NCBI GenBank assembly: GCA_021324295.1
Contig: JAJPJJ010000109.1
Coordinates: 1 to 39,233 of the forward strand
Direction of reading: 5' to 3'
Length of the DNA: 39,233 bases
From: Bacillota bacterium
GTDB lineage: Bacteria; Sysuimicrobiota; Sysuimicrobiia; Sysuimicrobiales; Segetimicrobiaceae
Shown: piece after piece, positions 15,428 through 23,292 of the stretch
Layout of the letters: each line of letters starts with the position of its first letter
Numbering within the stretch: position 1 is the stretch's first letter
Translations under genes and position numbers: made by a program
Notes under the pieces: model-generated
The model's input: the letters and a program-made list of their open reading frames with translations, nothing else
Database searches by the model: none
Told to the model about the DNA's origin: nothing

Positions 15428-15448
15428 CGTGCAGTGGGGCGCTGCACG
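15428..15448 (-). other. Hairpin between the ECF S-component gene and the AtzG-like gene
   Basis: CGTGCAG (15428-15434) pairs perfectly with CTGCACG (15442-15448) across a seven-base loop, inside the 96-base gap within the operon. No T run follows on either strand. It may be an RNA-processing or stability element that sets different levels of the transporter and hydrolase genes. Confidence 0.5.
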
Positions 15449-15469
15449 AGCCCCCCCGCACCATCTGCG

Positions 15470-16039
15470 CTACACGCGCGCGCGGGCCTCGCGTTTCTGG
15501 ACCCGCTTCCAGGAGAGCAGCACCGCGAGCGAGATGATGACGGCGACGATGATCTCGGGGATCCCATGGGTCAAGCCGACGGCCCAGGCCACCCTGGAGG
15601 GCAGGTAGTGGCGCGCCACGCCGAGGCCCAGCACGAGCACCGTGTTGGTCGCGGTCCCGACGATCGCGGCCAGGGTGATCGCGGACCACTCGCGGCCCGC
15701 CCGCCGCGCGGCGACGTAGGTCCACGCCGCGAAGACGCCGATGAAGATCCGCGGGACGATGGCCACGATCGGGTCCTTGAACATCGGCGTCGTCGCGTAG
15801 AAGAAGCTGTACAGCCCGAAGATCGTGCCGATGATGCCGCCGACCACCGGCCCCTCCAGGATGCCCCCGACGATCGCCGGGACGTGCATGATCGTCGCGT
15901 TGATGCCGGTCGGCATCGGAATGAATCCGAGACGGCTCGCGCCCAGGAAGATCGCGATCGCCGCCAGGACGGCGGAGATCACGATGCCACGCGTGGACAG
16001 TCCTCCCTGCCCCTGCTCCAACACGGCGGCACCCCCCAT
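15470..16039 (-). CDS. ECF transporter S component, substrate unknown
   Basis: 189 residues with about six hydrophobic segments. The N-terminal half carries a typical S-component pattern: a short basic start, then TRGIVISAVLAAIAIFLGA, and MPTGINATIMHVPAIVGGIL, near the membrane site where S components bind substrate and the T subunit. It fits the PF12822-type ECF substrate-binding group. It follows ecfT by 109 bases and precedes the amidase pair, so it is likely the dedicated S subunit of this ECF transporter. No clear Shine-Dalgarno precedes the ATG chosen; a start a few codons later is possible. Confidence 0.83.
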   Translation of the reverse strand: MGGAAVLEQGQGGLSTRGIVISAVLAAIAIFLGASRLGFIPMPTGINATIMHVPAIVGGILEGPVVGGIIGTIFGLYSFFYATTPMFKDPIVAIVPRIFIGVFAAWTYVAARRAGREWSAITLAAIVGTATNTVLVLGLGVARHYLPSRVAWAVGLTHGIPEIIVAVIISLAVLLSWKRVQKREARARV

Positions 16040-16148
16040 CGGCTGGCCCGGCGACGACCGGCCGTCCGGGCCCCTCCCCGCAGATTCCTCGCGCCCGGGC
16101 GTCCCCCCTGCCGCGCACGATCCGCCGTGGCGGAACCGCGCCGGCGAA

Positions 16149-16988
16149 TCAGAACGGGAACGGCGCGCGGAGCATCCCCACGCAGAACGCAAGCGCGGCG
16201 GCGGGCGCAAGCCAGTCCCGCGGGGCGCCCTGCAGCGTCGCGTACGCCGTGCGCCCGGCCCCGCCGGTGTACGCGCGCGCCTCCATCGCGACGATCAACT
16301 CCTCGCCCCGCCGGAGTGCGTAGGTGAACAGCGGCACGACGATCGGCAGCAGCCGCCGCGCGCGGTCGACGACCCGCCACCGGCTCCCGTCGAACCGTCC
16401 GCCCCGCGACGCCTGCGCCTTCATCAGCCGCTCCGCCTCCAGCGCCAGCGTCGGGACGAAGCGGATCGCGATCGTCACGACGAGCGCCAGCTCGTGGCCC
16501 GGCACCCGGAGCCGCCGCAGCGGCCGGAGCAGGCTCTCGATCCCGTGCGTGAGCTCGGTCGTCCGGGTCGTGAGTGTGAACACGCTCGTCACGATCAGCA
16601 GCTCGACGAACCGTGCGGCGGAGACGAGCACCAGGCGCCCGACGGCCGCCGTCACGACGATCCACCCCCAGCGGAAGACCACGGGGCTCGCCGGATCGTA
16701 GTTCCGGCCCAGAAAGAGCAACTGCATCAGCGCCAGGAGCGCGAGGACCGGGATCGCGGGGATGAGGCCCCTGAACGCGTACCCCAGCGGGATCCGGCCG
16801 AGCCACACGATCAGCAGGCACGCGGCGAGCAGGCAAGCGTTGCCGAGGATCGTCGGCGCGAAGCTGACCGCCGCGACCATGAAGATCATCGCGACGATCT
16901 TCGCCCGCGGGTCCATCCGGTGCAGGTACGAGCCGGTGGGCAGGTACTGCCCGATCGTGATGTTGCGCAGAAGCTCGAACTCGTTCAC
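16149..16988 (-). CDS. ecfT: ECF transporter transmembrane component EcfT
   Basis: 279 residues with several membrane segments and a long cytoplasmic coupling region. The coupling motif AMEARAYTGG near the C-terminal third matches the conserved EcfT Ala-Arg-Ala/Gly signature that contacts the ATPases. The N-terminal LHRMDPRAKI is the usual EcfT opening. The GTG start overlaps the stop of the ATPase gene by four bases (GTGA). With the fused ATPase and the S component downstream it forms a complete ECF importer. Confidence 0.92.
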   Translation of the reverse strand: MNEFELLRNITIGQYLPTGSYLHRMDPRAKIVAMIFMVAAVSFAPTILGNACLLAACLLIVWLGRIPLGYAFRGLIPAIPVLALLALMQLLFLGRNYDPASPVVFRWGWIVVTAAVGRLVLVSAARFVELLIVTSVFTLTTRTTELTHGIESLLRPLRRLRVPGHELALVVTIAIRFVPTLALEAERLMKAQASRGGRFDGSRWRVVDRARRLLPIVVPLFTYALRRGEELIVAMEARAYTGGAGRTAYATLQGAPRDWLAPAAALAFCVGMLRAPFPF

Positions 16989-18826
16989 GGCCGCCCCCGG
17001 AGCAGCGCCGCCACCGCGTCGCCCGCCTCCTCGACGGTGAGCGCGTCCGCGGGCACCGGCACCCCGCGCGCCCGGAGCCGCTGGCACACCCGGGTCGCTT
17101 CGGGCGGGGCCAGACCGACCGCCGCGAGGTACGCCCCGTCCCCGAAGACGGCGCGCGGCGGACCGGCGGCGATCACCGCCCCGTCGTGAAGCACGTAGAG
17201 CCGGTCGCACAGGCGCGCGACCTCGTCCATGTCGTGCGAGACGAGCACGAGCGTCAGGCCCTGCCGCGCGCGGAGGGCGCGGATGCACGCGCGCAGGTCT
17301 TCCCGGGATCCCGGGTCCAGCCCGGAGGTCGGCTCGTCGAGGACGAGCACGCGCGGCCGGAGGGCCAGCACGCCCGCGAGCGCCGCCTTCCGAAGCTCGC
17401 CCCCGCTCAGCGTAAACGTGTACCGATCCTTGAAGCCTTCGAACGAAAGCCCAACCGCCTCCATCGCCCACCGCACGCGCGCCCGCACCTCCTCATGCGG
17501 CAGGCCGAGCTGACGCGGGCCGTATGCCACGTCGTCGCCGACGAGCGGCTCGAACATCTGGTCTTCGGGGTCCTGGAACACCACGCCGACCATCCGGCGG
17601 ACGGCCCGGACGTCGGCGCCCGGATGGCCCAGCTCGTGACCGAAGACCCGGACGCGTCCGCGCGCCGGCCGGAGCAGGCCGTTGAGGTACTGGATGAGCG
17701 TGGACTTCCCCGAGCCGGTCTGGCCGATGATGCCGACGACCTCCCCGGGATGCACCTCCAGGCTCACGCCGCGCAGCGCCGTGTGCTCGAACGGGGTCCC
17801 GGCCATGTACGTGTGCCAGAGGTCCTCCACCCGGATCGCCGGACCATCCCCGGCCGGGCCCGCCGCGCGCGCCGGGTCCGCGCGCGTCCCGCCGGCCTCC
17901 TCCGGCCGCCGGGACCGGACGGCGGGGGACCCCGCCGTGGACGGCACCGGGCCCGCCGCGCGCCCGGGCGCCGACGTCACCGCAGCGAGCGCCACGCGCG
18001 CCGCCACGGCCTCGACGAGTTCGTCCGCGGTCAGGAGATCTCGGGGGAAGTCTGGCGCCTGCGAGCGGATGCGCGATGCGAGCGCGGCGGCCGCGGGGAG
18101 ATCGAGGCCGACCTCCCGCAACGCATCGGCACGCGCGAACACCTCCCGCGGCGTGCCCTCGATCAGCACCGCGCCGCCCGAGAGCACCACCACGCGGTCC
18201 GCTTCCGCCGCCTCGCTCATGCGGTGCGTGATCGTCACAACGGCCGTGCCCCGCCGGCGGACCTCGGCGACCACCCCGGCGACCTCGTCACGGCCACGGG
18301 GATCCAGCATGGAGGTGGCCTCGTCCAGCACGATGCACGCGGGCCGCATCGCGAGGACGCCGGCGATCGCGACCCGCTGCCGCTGGCCGGCCGAGAGGAG
18401 GTGGGGCGGCCGGTCGCGGTCCTCCCACATCCCCACGATCTCGAGCGCCTCGCGCACCCGGCGGCGCAGCTCCGCGTGCGGGACGCCGAGGTTCTCGGGG
18501 CCAAACGCGACGTCCTCCTCCACGATCGTGGCCACCATCTGGCTCTCGGGGTGCTGGAACACCATGCCCACGGCCTGCCGGATGGCGCGCGTGTGCGCCG
18601 GGTCGCGGGTGTCCATGCCGAGCACGCGCACGACGCCGGCGCTCGGCCGCAGCAGCGCGTTCAGGTGGCGGGCCAGGGTCGACTTCCCGGAGCCGTTGGG
18701 CCCGATGATCGCGACGTGCTCGCCCGGACGCACGCCGAGGGAGACGCCGCGGAGGACGAGGCCGTCCGGGCCCCGGGGGGCGTAGCTGAACTCGACGCGG
18801 TCGCAGACGATGAGCGGCGCGCGCAT
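16985..18826 (-). CDS. ECF transporter ATPase, EcfA1 and EcfA2 fused in one chain
   Basis: 613 residues with two complete ABC ATPase domains. Domain 1: Walker A GPNGSGKST at 42-50, signature LSAGQRQRVAIAG, Walker B CIVLDEATSMLDP, switch His in ITHRM. Domain 2: Walker A GQTGSGKST near residue 370, signature LSGGELRKAALAG, Walker B VLVLDEPTSGLDP, switch His in VSHDM. Both look catalytically intact. A linker of about 100 residues rich in Ala, Pro, Gly and Arg joins them. In many ECF systems the two ATPases are separate genes. The ATG overlaps the M20 gene stop by one base (TGATG). The fusion fixes a heterodimer in a 1:1 ratio. Confidence 0.95.
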   Translation of the reverse strand: MRAPLIVCDRVEFSYAPRGPDGLVLRGVSLGVRPGEHVAIIGPNGSGKSTLARHLNALLRPSAGVVRVLGMDTRDPAHTRAIRQAVGMVFQHPESQMVATIVEEDVAFGPENLGVPHAELRRRVREALEIVGMWEDRDRPPHLLSAGQRQRVAIAGVLAMRPACIVLDEATSMLDPRGRDEVAGVVAEVRRRGTAVVTITHRMSEAAEADRVVVLSGGAVLIEGTPREVFARADALREVGLDLPAAAALASRIRSQAPDFPRDLLTADELVEAVAARVALAAVTSAPGRAAGPVPSTAGSPAVRSRRPEEAGGTRADPARAAGPAGDGPAIRVEDLWHTYMAGTPFEHTALRGVSLEVHPGEVVGIIGQTGSGKSTLIQYLNGLLRPARGRVRVFGHELGHPGADVRAVRRMVGVVFQDPEDQMFEPLVGDDVAYGPRQLGLPHEEVRARVRWAMEAVGLSFEGFKDRYTFTLSGGELRKAALAGVLALRPRVLVLDEPTSGLDPGSREDLRACIRALRARQGLTLVLVSHDMDEVARLCDRLYVLHDGAVIAAGPPRAVFGDGAYLAAVGLAPPEATRVCQRLRARGVPVPADALTVEEAGDAVAALLRGRP

Positions 18827-20052
18827 CAGGCGGGGCCGCTCAGGAAGTAGCACGCCGCGGCGGCAAAGATGCGGCATGCCTCCACGAGTTCCGCGATCCG
18901 GACGAACTCGTCGACCCGGTGGGGGATCGTCACGTCGCCCGGTCCGATCGTCACGATCGGGACGCCGGCCCAGGCGCGCAGGAACGTGCCGTCGGTGGCT
19001 CCGGGCACCCCCGCGCGGCCCGGGGTCCGCCGCTGGACCCGGCGGCACGCCCGCTCCACGGCGTCCACGATCGGCGCATCGGCCGGGGTCTCGGTCCACG
19101 GCCGCTCTTCGATCACCTCCAGCTCGCCCCGCGCGCCCGCACCCGCCGCCGCATCCGCGGATGCGGCGGCGAGATCCCGGCGGATCTCGGCGTGGTCCTG
19201 GCCGGGGATCGTACGCACATCGAGGCCGACCATCGCCTGGGCGGGAACGACGTTCAGCTGCGTTGGATCGCCCCCCAGGATCACCGTCGGCGTGACGCTC
19301 GGCTCGCCGAGCAGCGGGTGCGCGCCATGGCGCGCCAGGTACCGCGCCTCCAGCGCCCGCGCGCGCTCGACGAACGCCGCCGCCGCGGGGATCGGATTGA
19401 CCCCGCTCTTGGGCATGGCGCCGTGCGCCATCCGTCCCGCAAAGCGCGCCACCGCGCGGAGGGCACCTTTCTGCACCAGACACATCGTGTTCGCCTCCGG
19501 CTCGCAGACGATCGCGCCAGACGCGGCCCTCGCCCACCCGTTGCGGATGAACGCCTTGATGCCGAGCATCATCCCCTCCTCGTCGGCGACGATCGCGAGG
19601 CGGACGCGCCCCGGCAGCCGGACGCCGGCGTCCCGCAGCGCCCGGACGGCGCCGATCGCCGCGGCGACGCCGCCCTTCATGTCCGCGGCGCCGCGGCCGT
19701 AGAGGCATCCATCCGCGATCACGCCGCCGAACGGCGGCACGGACCACGCCGCGGGATCGCCCTCGGTCACGACATCGGTGTGGCCTTCCAGGATCAGCAG
19801 CGGGCCTCCCTCTGAGGCGCCCCAGTCCGCGATGACGTTGGGCCGGCCGGGCGCGGCCTCCTCGACGTGGACGGCCAGGCCGAGGCACCTTAGCTCCCGC
19901 GCGACGAGCTCCGCGGCCGCCGCCTCGGTGCCCGCCGGGTCGCCGGGACGGTAGACGCTCGGCGTCTGGACGAGGCGGCGCGCGAGGTGCACCGTGTACG
20001 CGTCGTCCACGGCCGCGAGCACGGCGTCGACGACCCGGTCGGGGTCGGTCAC
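18826..20052 (-). CDS. M20 family metallohydrolase (ArgE/DapE/YlmB-like)
   Basis: 408 residues with the M20 di-metal hydrolase pattern: LEGHTDVV (His and Asp), GRGAADMKGG (bridging Asp), DEEGM (catalytic Glu), CEPEAN, and a late metal-site segment near IPHRVDEFV. The family removes acyl or formyl groups from amines, for example acetylornithine, succinyl-diaminopimelate, or formylaminopyrimidine in thiamin salvage. The GTG start has GAGGAG seven bases upstream and lies 11 bases after the aldehyde dehydrogenase stop; its own stop overlaps the ECF ATPase start. Position with an importer suggests the imported compound or its product is the substrate. Confidence 0.92.
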   Translation of the reverse strand: MTDPDRVVDAVLAAVDDAYTVHLARRLVQTPSVYRPGDPAGTEAAAAELVARELRCLGLAVHVEEAAPGRPNVIADWGASEGGPLLILEGHTDVVTEGDPAAWSVPPFGGVIADGCLYGRGAADMKGGVAAAIGAVRALRDAGVRLPGRVRLAIVADEEGMMLGIKAFIRNGWARAASGAIVCEPEANTMCLVQKGALRAVARFAGRMAHGAMPKSGVNPIPAAAAFVERARALEARYLARHGAHPLLGEPSVTPTVILGGDPTQLNVVPAQAMVGLDVRTIPGQDHAEIRRDLAAASADAAAGAGARGELEVIEERPWTETPADAPIVDAVERACRRVQRRTPGRAGVPGATDGTFLRAWAGVPIVTIGPGDVTIPHRVDEFVRIAELVEACRIFAAAACYFLSGPA

Positions 20053-20063
20053 GCGAGCGCTCC

Positions 20064-21518
20064 TCAGTAGATGTTGGTCGTCCGCGGCCGGCCGGTGTAG
20101 TCGAAGAACACGCTCTTGAGCTCCGTGAAGAACTCGAGCCCCTCTTCCGCCATCTCCCGGCCCCCCACGCCGCTCCACTTGATCCCGCCGAACGGGATCT
20201 GCGCCTCGCCGCCCACCGTGGGCGAGTTCACGTGCACCATGCCGACCTCCACCGCGTCCACGAACCGCATGATCGTGTTGGCATCGCCGGCGTAGATGGA
20301 GGCGCTCAGCCCGTAGCGGACGCCGTTCGTGACCCGGAGCGCCTCCTCCAGAGAGCCGACCTCGATCACGGAGAGCACCGGGCCAAAGATCTCCTCCTGT
20401 GCGATGCGGTGCGCGGGACCGACGTCCACGAACACCGTGGGCTCGACGAAGAACCCGTGGTCGTAGCCGTCCCCCTCCAGACGCCGGCCGCCGGTCACGA
20501 GGCGCGCCCCCTCCTGCCGGCCTAGCTCGATGTAGCGCAGGATGGTCTCGAGCTGCCGGGCGTCCACAACCGGGCCCATCCCGGTGCCCTCCTCGAGGCC
20601 GCTGCCGACCCGGATTGCGCGCGCCCGGTCGACGACGCGGTCCACGAGCGGCCGCGCCGCCTCGCGGTGGACCACGCACAGGCTTGTGGCGGTGCACCGC
20701 TGGCCGGTGCTGCCAAACGCGCCCTGCGCGATGCCGGCCGCCGCGAGATCGAGATCGGCATCGGGCATCACCACGACGGCGTTCTTGCCCCCCATCTCGC
20801 AGGTCACCTTGGCGAGCCGGCGCGCGGCGCGCGCATAGACCTCGCCGCCGATCTCGCAGGACCCGGTGAAGGAGACGGCGCGGATGCGCGGGTCCGTGAC
20901 CAGGGCATCGCCCACCTCCGCCCCGGAGCCGACGACGAGGATGAGCACCCCCTCCGGCAGCCCGGCCTCGGCCAGCACCTCCGCGAACCGCTGCGCGACG
21001 AGCGGGGTGAGCGAGGCGGGCTTGAGGATCACCGCATTGCCCGCGACGAGCGCGGGGGCGACCTTCCAGACGGGCTCGGCCCACGGGAAGTTCCACGGGG
21101 TGATGATCGCGACGACGCCGAGCGGCTGGCGAAGGCTGAGGAGCAGCGTCGTCGGCATCTCCGACGGCCGCGTCTTGCCTCCCATCCGGAACCCTTCGCC
21201 CGCGTACCATTCCAGGAGGTTGACGCCCCTCAGGATCTCCCCGCGGGCCTCGCTCAGGGTCTTGCCTTCTTCGCGGGTCAGCAGCCGCGCGAGTTCGTCC
21301 ACCCGCCGGCGCGTGATCTCCGCGGCCCGGGCCAGGATCCGGCCCCGCTGCGGGGCCGGCGTATCCCGCCACGCCGGGTACGCTCGCTCTGCCCGTTCGA
21401 TGGCACGCGCGACGTCGGCGGCGGTCCCGAGGTTCACCTCGGCCAGGACATCGCGGGTGTCGGCCGGGTTGGTATCCAGCACGACGCGGGTGCGTGAGGC
21501 GTCGGGGATGGTGCTCAT
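20064..21518 (-). CDS. NAD(P)-dependent aldehyde dehydrogenase (semialdehyde dehydrogenase type)
   Basis: 484 residues, typical for the ALDH superfamily. It oxidises an aldehyde to the acid. Seen: TPWNFPWAEPVWK with the conserved Asn, the cofactor-binding FTGSCEIGG, general base Glu241 in CEMGGKN, nucleophile Cys275 in GSTGQRCTATS, and the terminal EIFGPVLSV. The QRCTATS context is common in 2-oxoglutarate-semialdehyde dehydrogenases, suggesting but not proving that substrate. The ATG at 21518 was chosen over an upstream frame extension because GGGAGG lies eight bases before it. It is the first gene of the ECF/amidase operon. Confidence 0.93.
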   Translation of the reverse strand: MSTIPDASRTRVVLDTNPADTRDVLAEVNLGTAADVARAIERAERAYPAWRDTPAPQRGRILARAAEITRRRVDELARLLTREEGKTLSEARGEILRGVNLLEWYAGEGFRMGGKTRPSEMPTTLLLSLRQPLGVVAIITPWNFPWAEPVWKVAPALVAGNAVILKPASLTPLVAQRFAEVLAEAGLPEGVLILVVGSGAEVGDALVTDPRIRAVSFTGSCEIGGEVYARAARRLAKVTCEMGGKNAVVVMPDADLDLAAAGIAQGAFGSTGQRCTATSLCVVHREAARPLVDRVVDRARAIRVGSGLEEGTGMGPVVDARQLETILRYIELGRQEGARLVTGGRRLEGDGYDHGFFVEPTVFVDVGPAHRIAQEEIFGPVLSVIEVGSLEEALRVTNGVRYGLSASIYAGDANTIMRFVDAVEVGMVHVNSPTVGGEAQIPFGGIKWSGVGGREMAEEGLEFFTELKSVFFDYTGRPRTTNIY

Positions 21519-21675
21519 CGGCCTGCCCTCCCGTGCTCGTGTCCGCTGTGGCGCAGCCGCCGTCCGGGACACGGCCCCTGCCCGGGAAGCTTTCTACGCC
21601 CTCGCGGCGTTACCCCTGTCGGCGGCCGCGGCCCCGCAGGGCGTGCGGGCCGGTGCGCCGCGAGGAGGAGCCGCG

Positions 21676-22758
21676 ATGCACGGGCAGTCGCTGGAGGAAG
21701 CGCGGGCCGCGCAGTTCACCACGCCGCCGCCCCGCAAGGTACGATGTCCGATCGTCGATATGCACACCCACATGACGGAGCCGGGGACCAACCACGAGCT
21801 CGTGGACGCGGCGCGCCTGTACGGCATCACGCGCATCCTGGCGATCGCCCCGCTCGACGACGGCCTGGAGCTGGCGCGGCGGTATCCGGGCGAGATCGCC
21901 GTGGCGGCGCGGGCGCTCCTCCCGCAGGCGGACTCCGCGGAGCCGATCGAGGATCGCGCCGTCCACATCGTCCGTCGAGCGCACGCGCACGGCGTGCGGA
22001 TCATCAAATTCTGGTTCGCTCCCCGGATCCGGGACCGGCTGGACTTCCTGCTCGACTCGTCGCGCCTCGACCCCGTCTTCGACGCCATCGCCGAGTGCGG
22101 TCTTGGCGTGCTCGTGCACGTGAGCGATCCCGACCGCTGGTTCGAACGCCGGTACGATCCGGCCCGGTACGGCACCAAGGCCGATCAGTATCCGATGCTG
22201 GAGGCGCGGCTCCGCCGCCACCCCACCGTGCCGTTCCTCGCCGCGCACATGGGCGGGGATCCCGAGCACCTCGACCACCTGGCGGCGCTGCTGACACGGT
22301 ACCCGAACCTCTACCTGGACACCAGCGCGACGAAGTGGATCGTGCGCGAGCTGGGGCGGCAGCGGGAGGCGGCGCGCGAGTTCTTCCGCCGGTGGGCGGA
22401 GCGCCTCTGCTTCGGCACCGACCAGGTCGTGCTCAAGGAGTCCGACCCGGCCCGCTACACGGTGCGGTACTGGGTCCACCAGATGTTCTGGGAAACAGAC
22501 CTCGTGTGTCCCTCACCGATCGACGACCCGGACAGCGACGGGGAGCCGGTGCTGCGCGGACTGGACCTGCCGGAGGACGTCCTGGAGCAGGTGTACTACA
22601 AGAATGCGGAGCGGGTATTCCGCATCGCCGCCCGCTCCGCCGCTCAGATCACGAGCCGTCCCGCAGGGGCCAGCCCACCCCACGAATTCGCCGAGGCGAT
22701 GCGAATTCGCGAGGACCCCGGGCCGTCCTCTGGAGGGGCTTCCGGGATACGCTCCTAG
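21676..22758 (+). CDS. Amidohydrolase-2 family metal-dependent hydrolase
   Basis: 360 residues of the TIM-barrel amidohydrolase family 2. Metal-site motifs are in order: DMHTHM (His30, His32), VLVHVSD, AAHMGGD, and a late FGTDQV with the catalytic Asp. GAGGAGGAG lies just upstream of the ATG. It is divergent from the aldehyde dehydrogenase operon with a 157-base gap, so shared regulation and pathway are plausible. The last 28 or so codons, after AARSAAQITSRP, are not domain-like: they lie over copy 3 of the hairpin repeat, which appears to have replaced or extended the original C-terminus. The product also overlaps, tail to tail, the stop of the microprotein gene on the other strand. Confidence 0.9.
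   Translation: MHGQSLEEARAAQFTTPPPRKVRCPIVDMHTHMTEPGTNHELVDAARLYGITRILAIAPLDDGLELARRYPGEIAVAARALLPQADSAEPIEDRAVHIVRRAHAHGVRIIKFWFAPRIRDRLDFLLDSSRLDPVFDAIAECGLGVLVHVSDPDRWFERRYDPARYGTKADQYPMLEARLRRHPTVPFLAAHMGGDPEHLDHLAALLTRYPNLYLDTSATKWIVRELGRQREAAREFFRRWAERLCFGTDQVVLKESDPARYTVRYWVHQMFWETDLVCPSPIDDPDSDGEPVLRGLDLPEDVLEQVYYKNAERVFRIAARSAAQITSRPAGASPPHEFAEAMRIREDPGPSSGGASGIRS
22674..22720. repeat. Structured repeat element, copy 3 (hairpin core), inside a coding sequence
   Basis: A nine-base perfect stem, CGAATTCGC (22683-22691) with GCGAATTCG (22701-22709), encloses a nine-base loop. It is preceded by CCCACCCC and followed by GAGGACCCCGG, matching the flanks of copies 1 and 2. It lies in the last 85 bases of the amidohydrolase gene. 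The outer inverted ends seen in copies 1 and 2 are not evident here. Confidence 0.65.
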
Positions 22759-22826
22759 CGAATGATCAGGTGCCCGGTGGCCCACAACGCCAGGCCGATC
22801 AGTGCAAGCAGCGCGGCCAGCACCAT
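22755..22826 (-). CDS. 23-residue single-pass membrane microprotein
   Basis: An open frame of 24 codons including the stop. The product is almost wholly hydrophobic: MVLAALLALIGLALWATG, then His-Leu-Ile-Ile-Arg, enough for one membrane helix with a basic end. A full AGGAGGT Shine-Dalgarno lies eight bases before the ATG, the best ribosome site nearby. The stop overlaps the end of the opposite amidohydrolase gene by four bases. It lies 87 bases downstream of the 99-residue hypothetical gene on the same strand. A nine-base inverted repeat (22848-22856 with 22875-22883) sits between them. Function unknown; small single-helix proteins often modulate membrane partners. Confidence 0.6.
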   Translation of the reverse strand: MVLAALLALIGLALWATGHLIIR

Positions 22827-22913
22827 CCCGCTCCACCTCCTGTCCTTCCCCGCGCCCCAGGCTCGCTCATGCCCGGCGCGGGGGCCGTCAAACCTCGCGT
22901 CGCCACGGTCGGA

Positions 22914-23213
22914 TCACATCGCGATCGCTCGTTCCACGTCCTCGCGGCTCAGATCCTCCCCCAGCTCGCCCGCCCACCGCAGCAGCGCCTCGACGACGTC
23001 CTCATGCGACATCCCGAGGGTGGAGGTCATCTCCTGCACGCACATCTCGACGACGTATTCCAGCCGCCCGCTCCATCCTGCATCCTTTGCCTCGGCGATC
23101 AGCGACACCACGACGCCGGCCAGGAGGGGCTCGGCCCAGGCTCGCCGATCCTGCGCGGGCTCGGAAGCGGCCGCGGTTCTCGCCCCCTCGCCCGAGCGCG
23201 CATCGTTTTCCAC
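22914..23213 (-). CDS. Small hypothetical protein, 99 residues
   Basis: Not recognised. A probably disordered N-terminus of about 25 residues is followed by an amphipathic helical region (VEMCVQEMTSTLGMSHEDVV) and an acidic, helical end (LSREDVERAIAM). No membrane segment. The GTG at 23213 was chosen because GGAGGT lies five bases upstream; GTG at 23228 has no such site. A good promoter precedes it. The microprotein gene follows on the same strand. Confidence 0.7.
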   Translation of the reverse strand: MENDARSGEGARTAAASEPAQDRRAWAEPLLAGVVVSLIAEAKDAGWSGRLEYVVEMCVQEMTSTLGMSHEDVVEALLRWAGELGEDLSREDVERAIAM

Positions 23214-23263
23214 GCGACACCTCCGCACGACGATCCGTGGCGCCCCGTCGGGGGCCGTGTGTC

Positions 23264-23292
23264 ATTGTACCGCAAATCCCGCGGGTGGTCAG
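23264..23292 (-). promoter_or_regulatory. Sigma-A promoter of the 99-residue hypothetical gene
   Basis: On the minus strand CTGACC (23292-23287), a 17-base spacer, then TACAAT (23269-23264). The -35 overlaps the stop codon of the preceding DUF4337 gene, so the small gene can be transcribed on its own. Confidence 0.6.
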
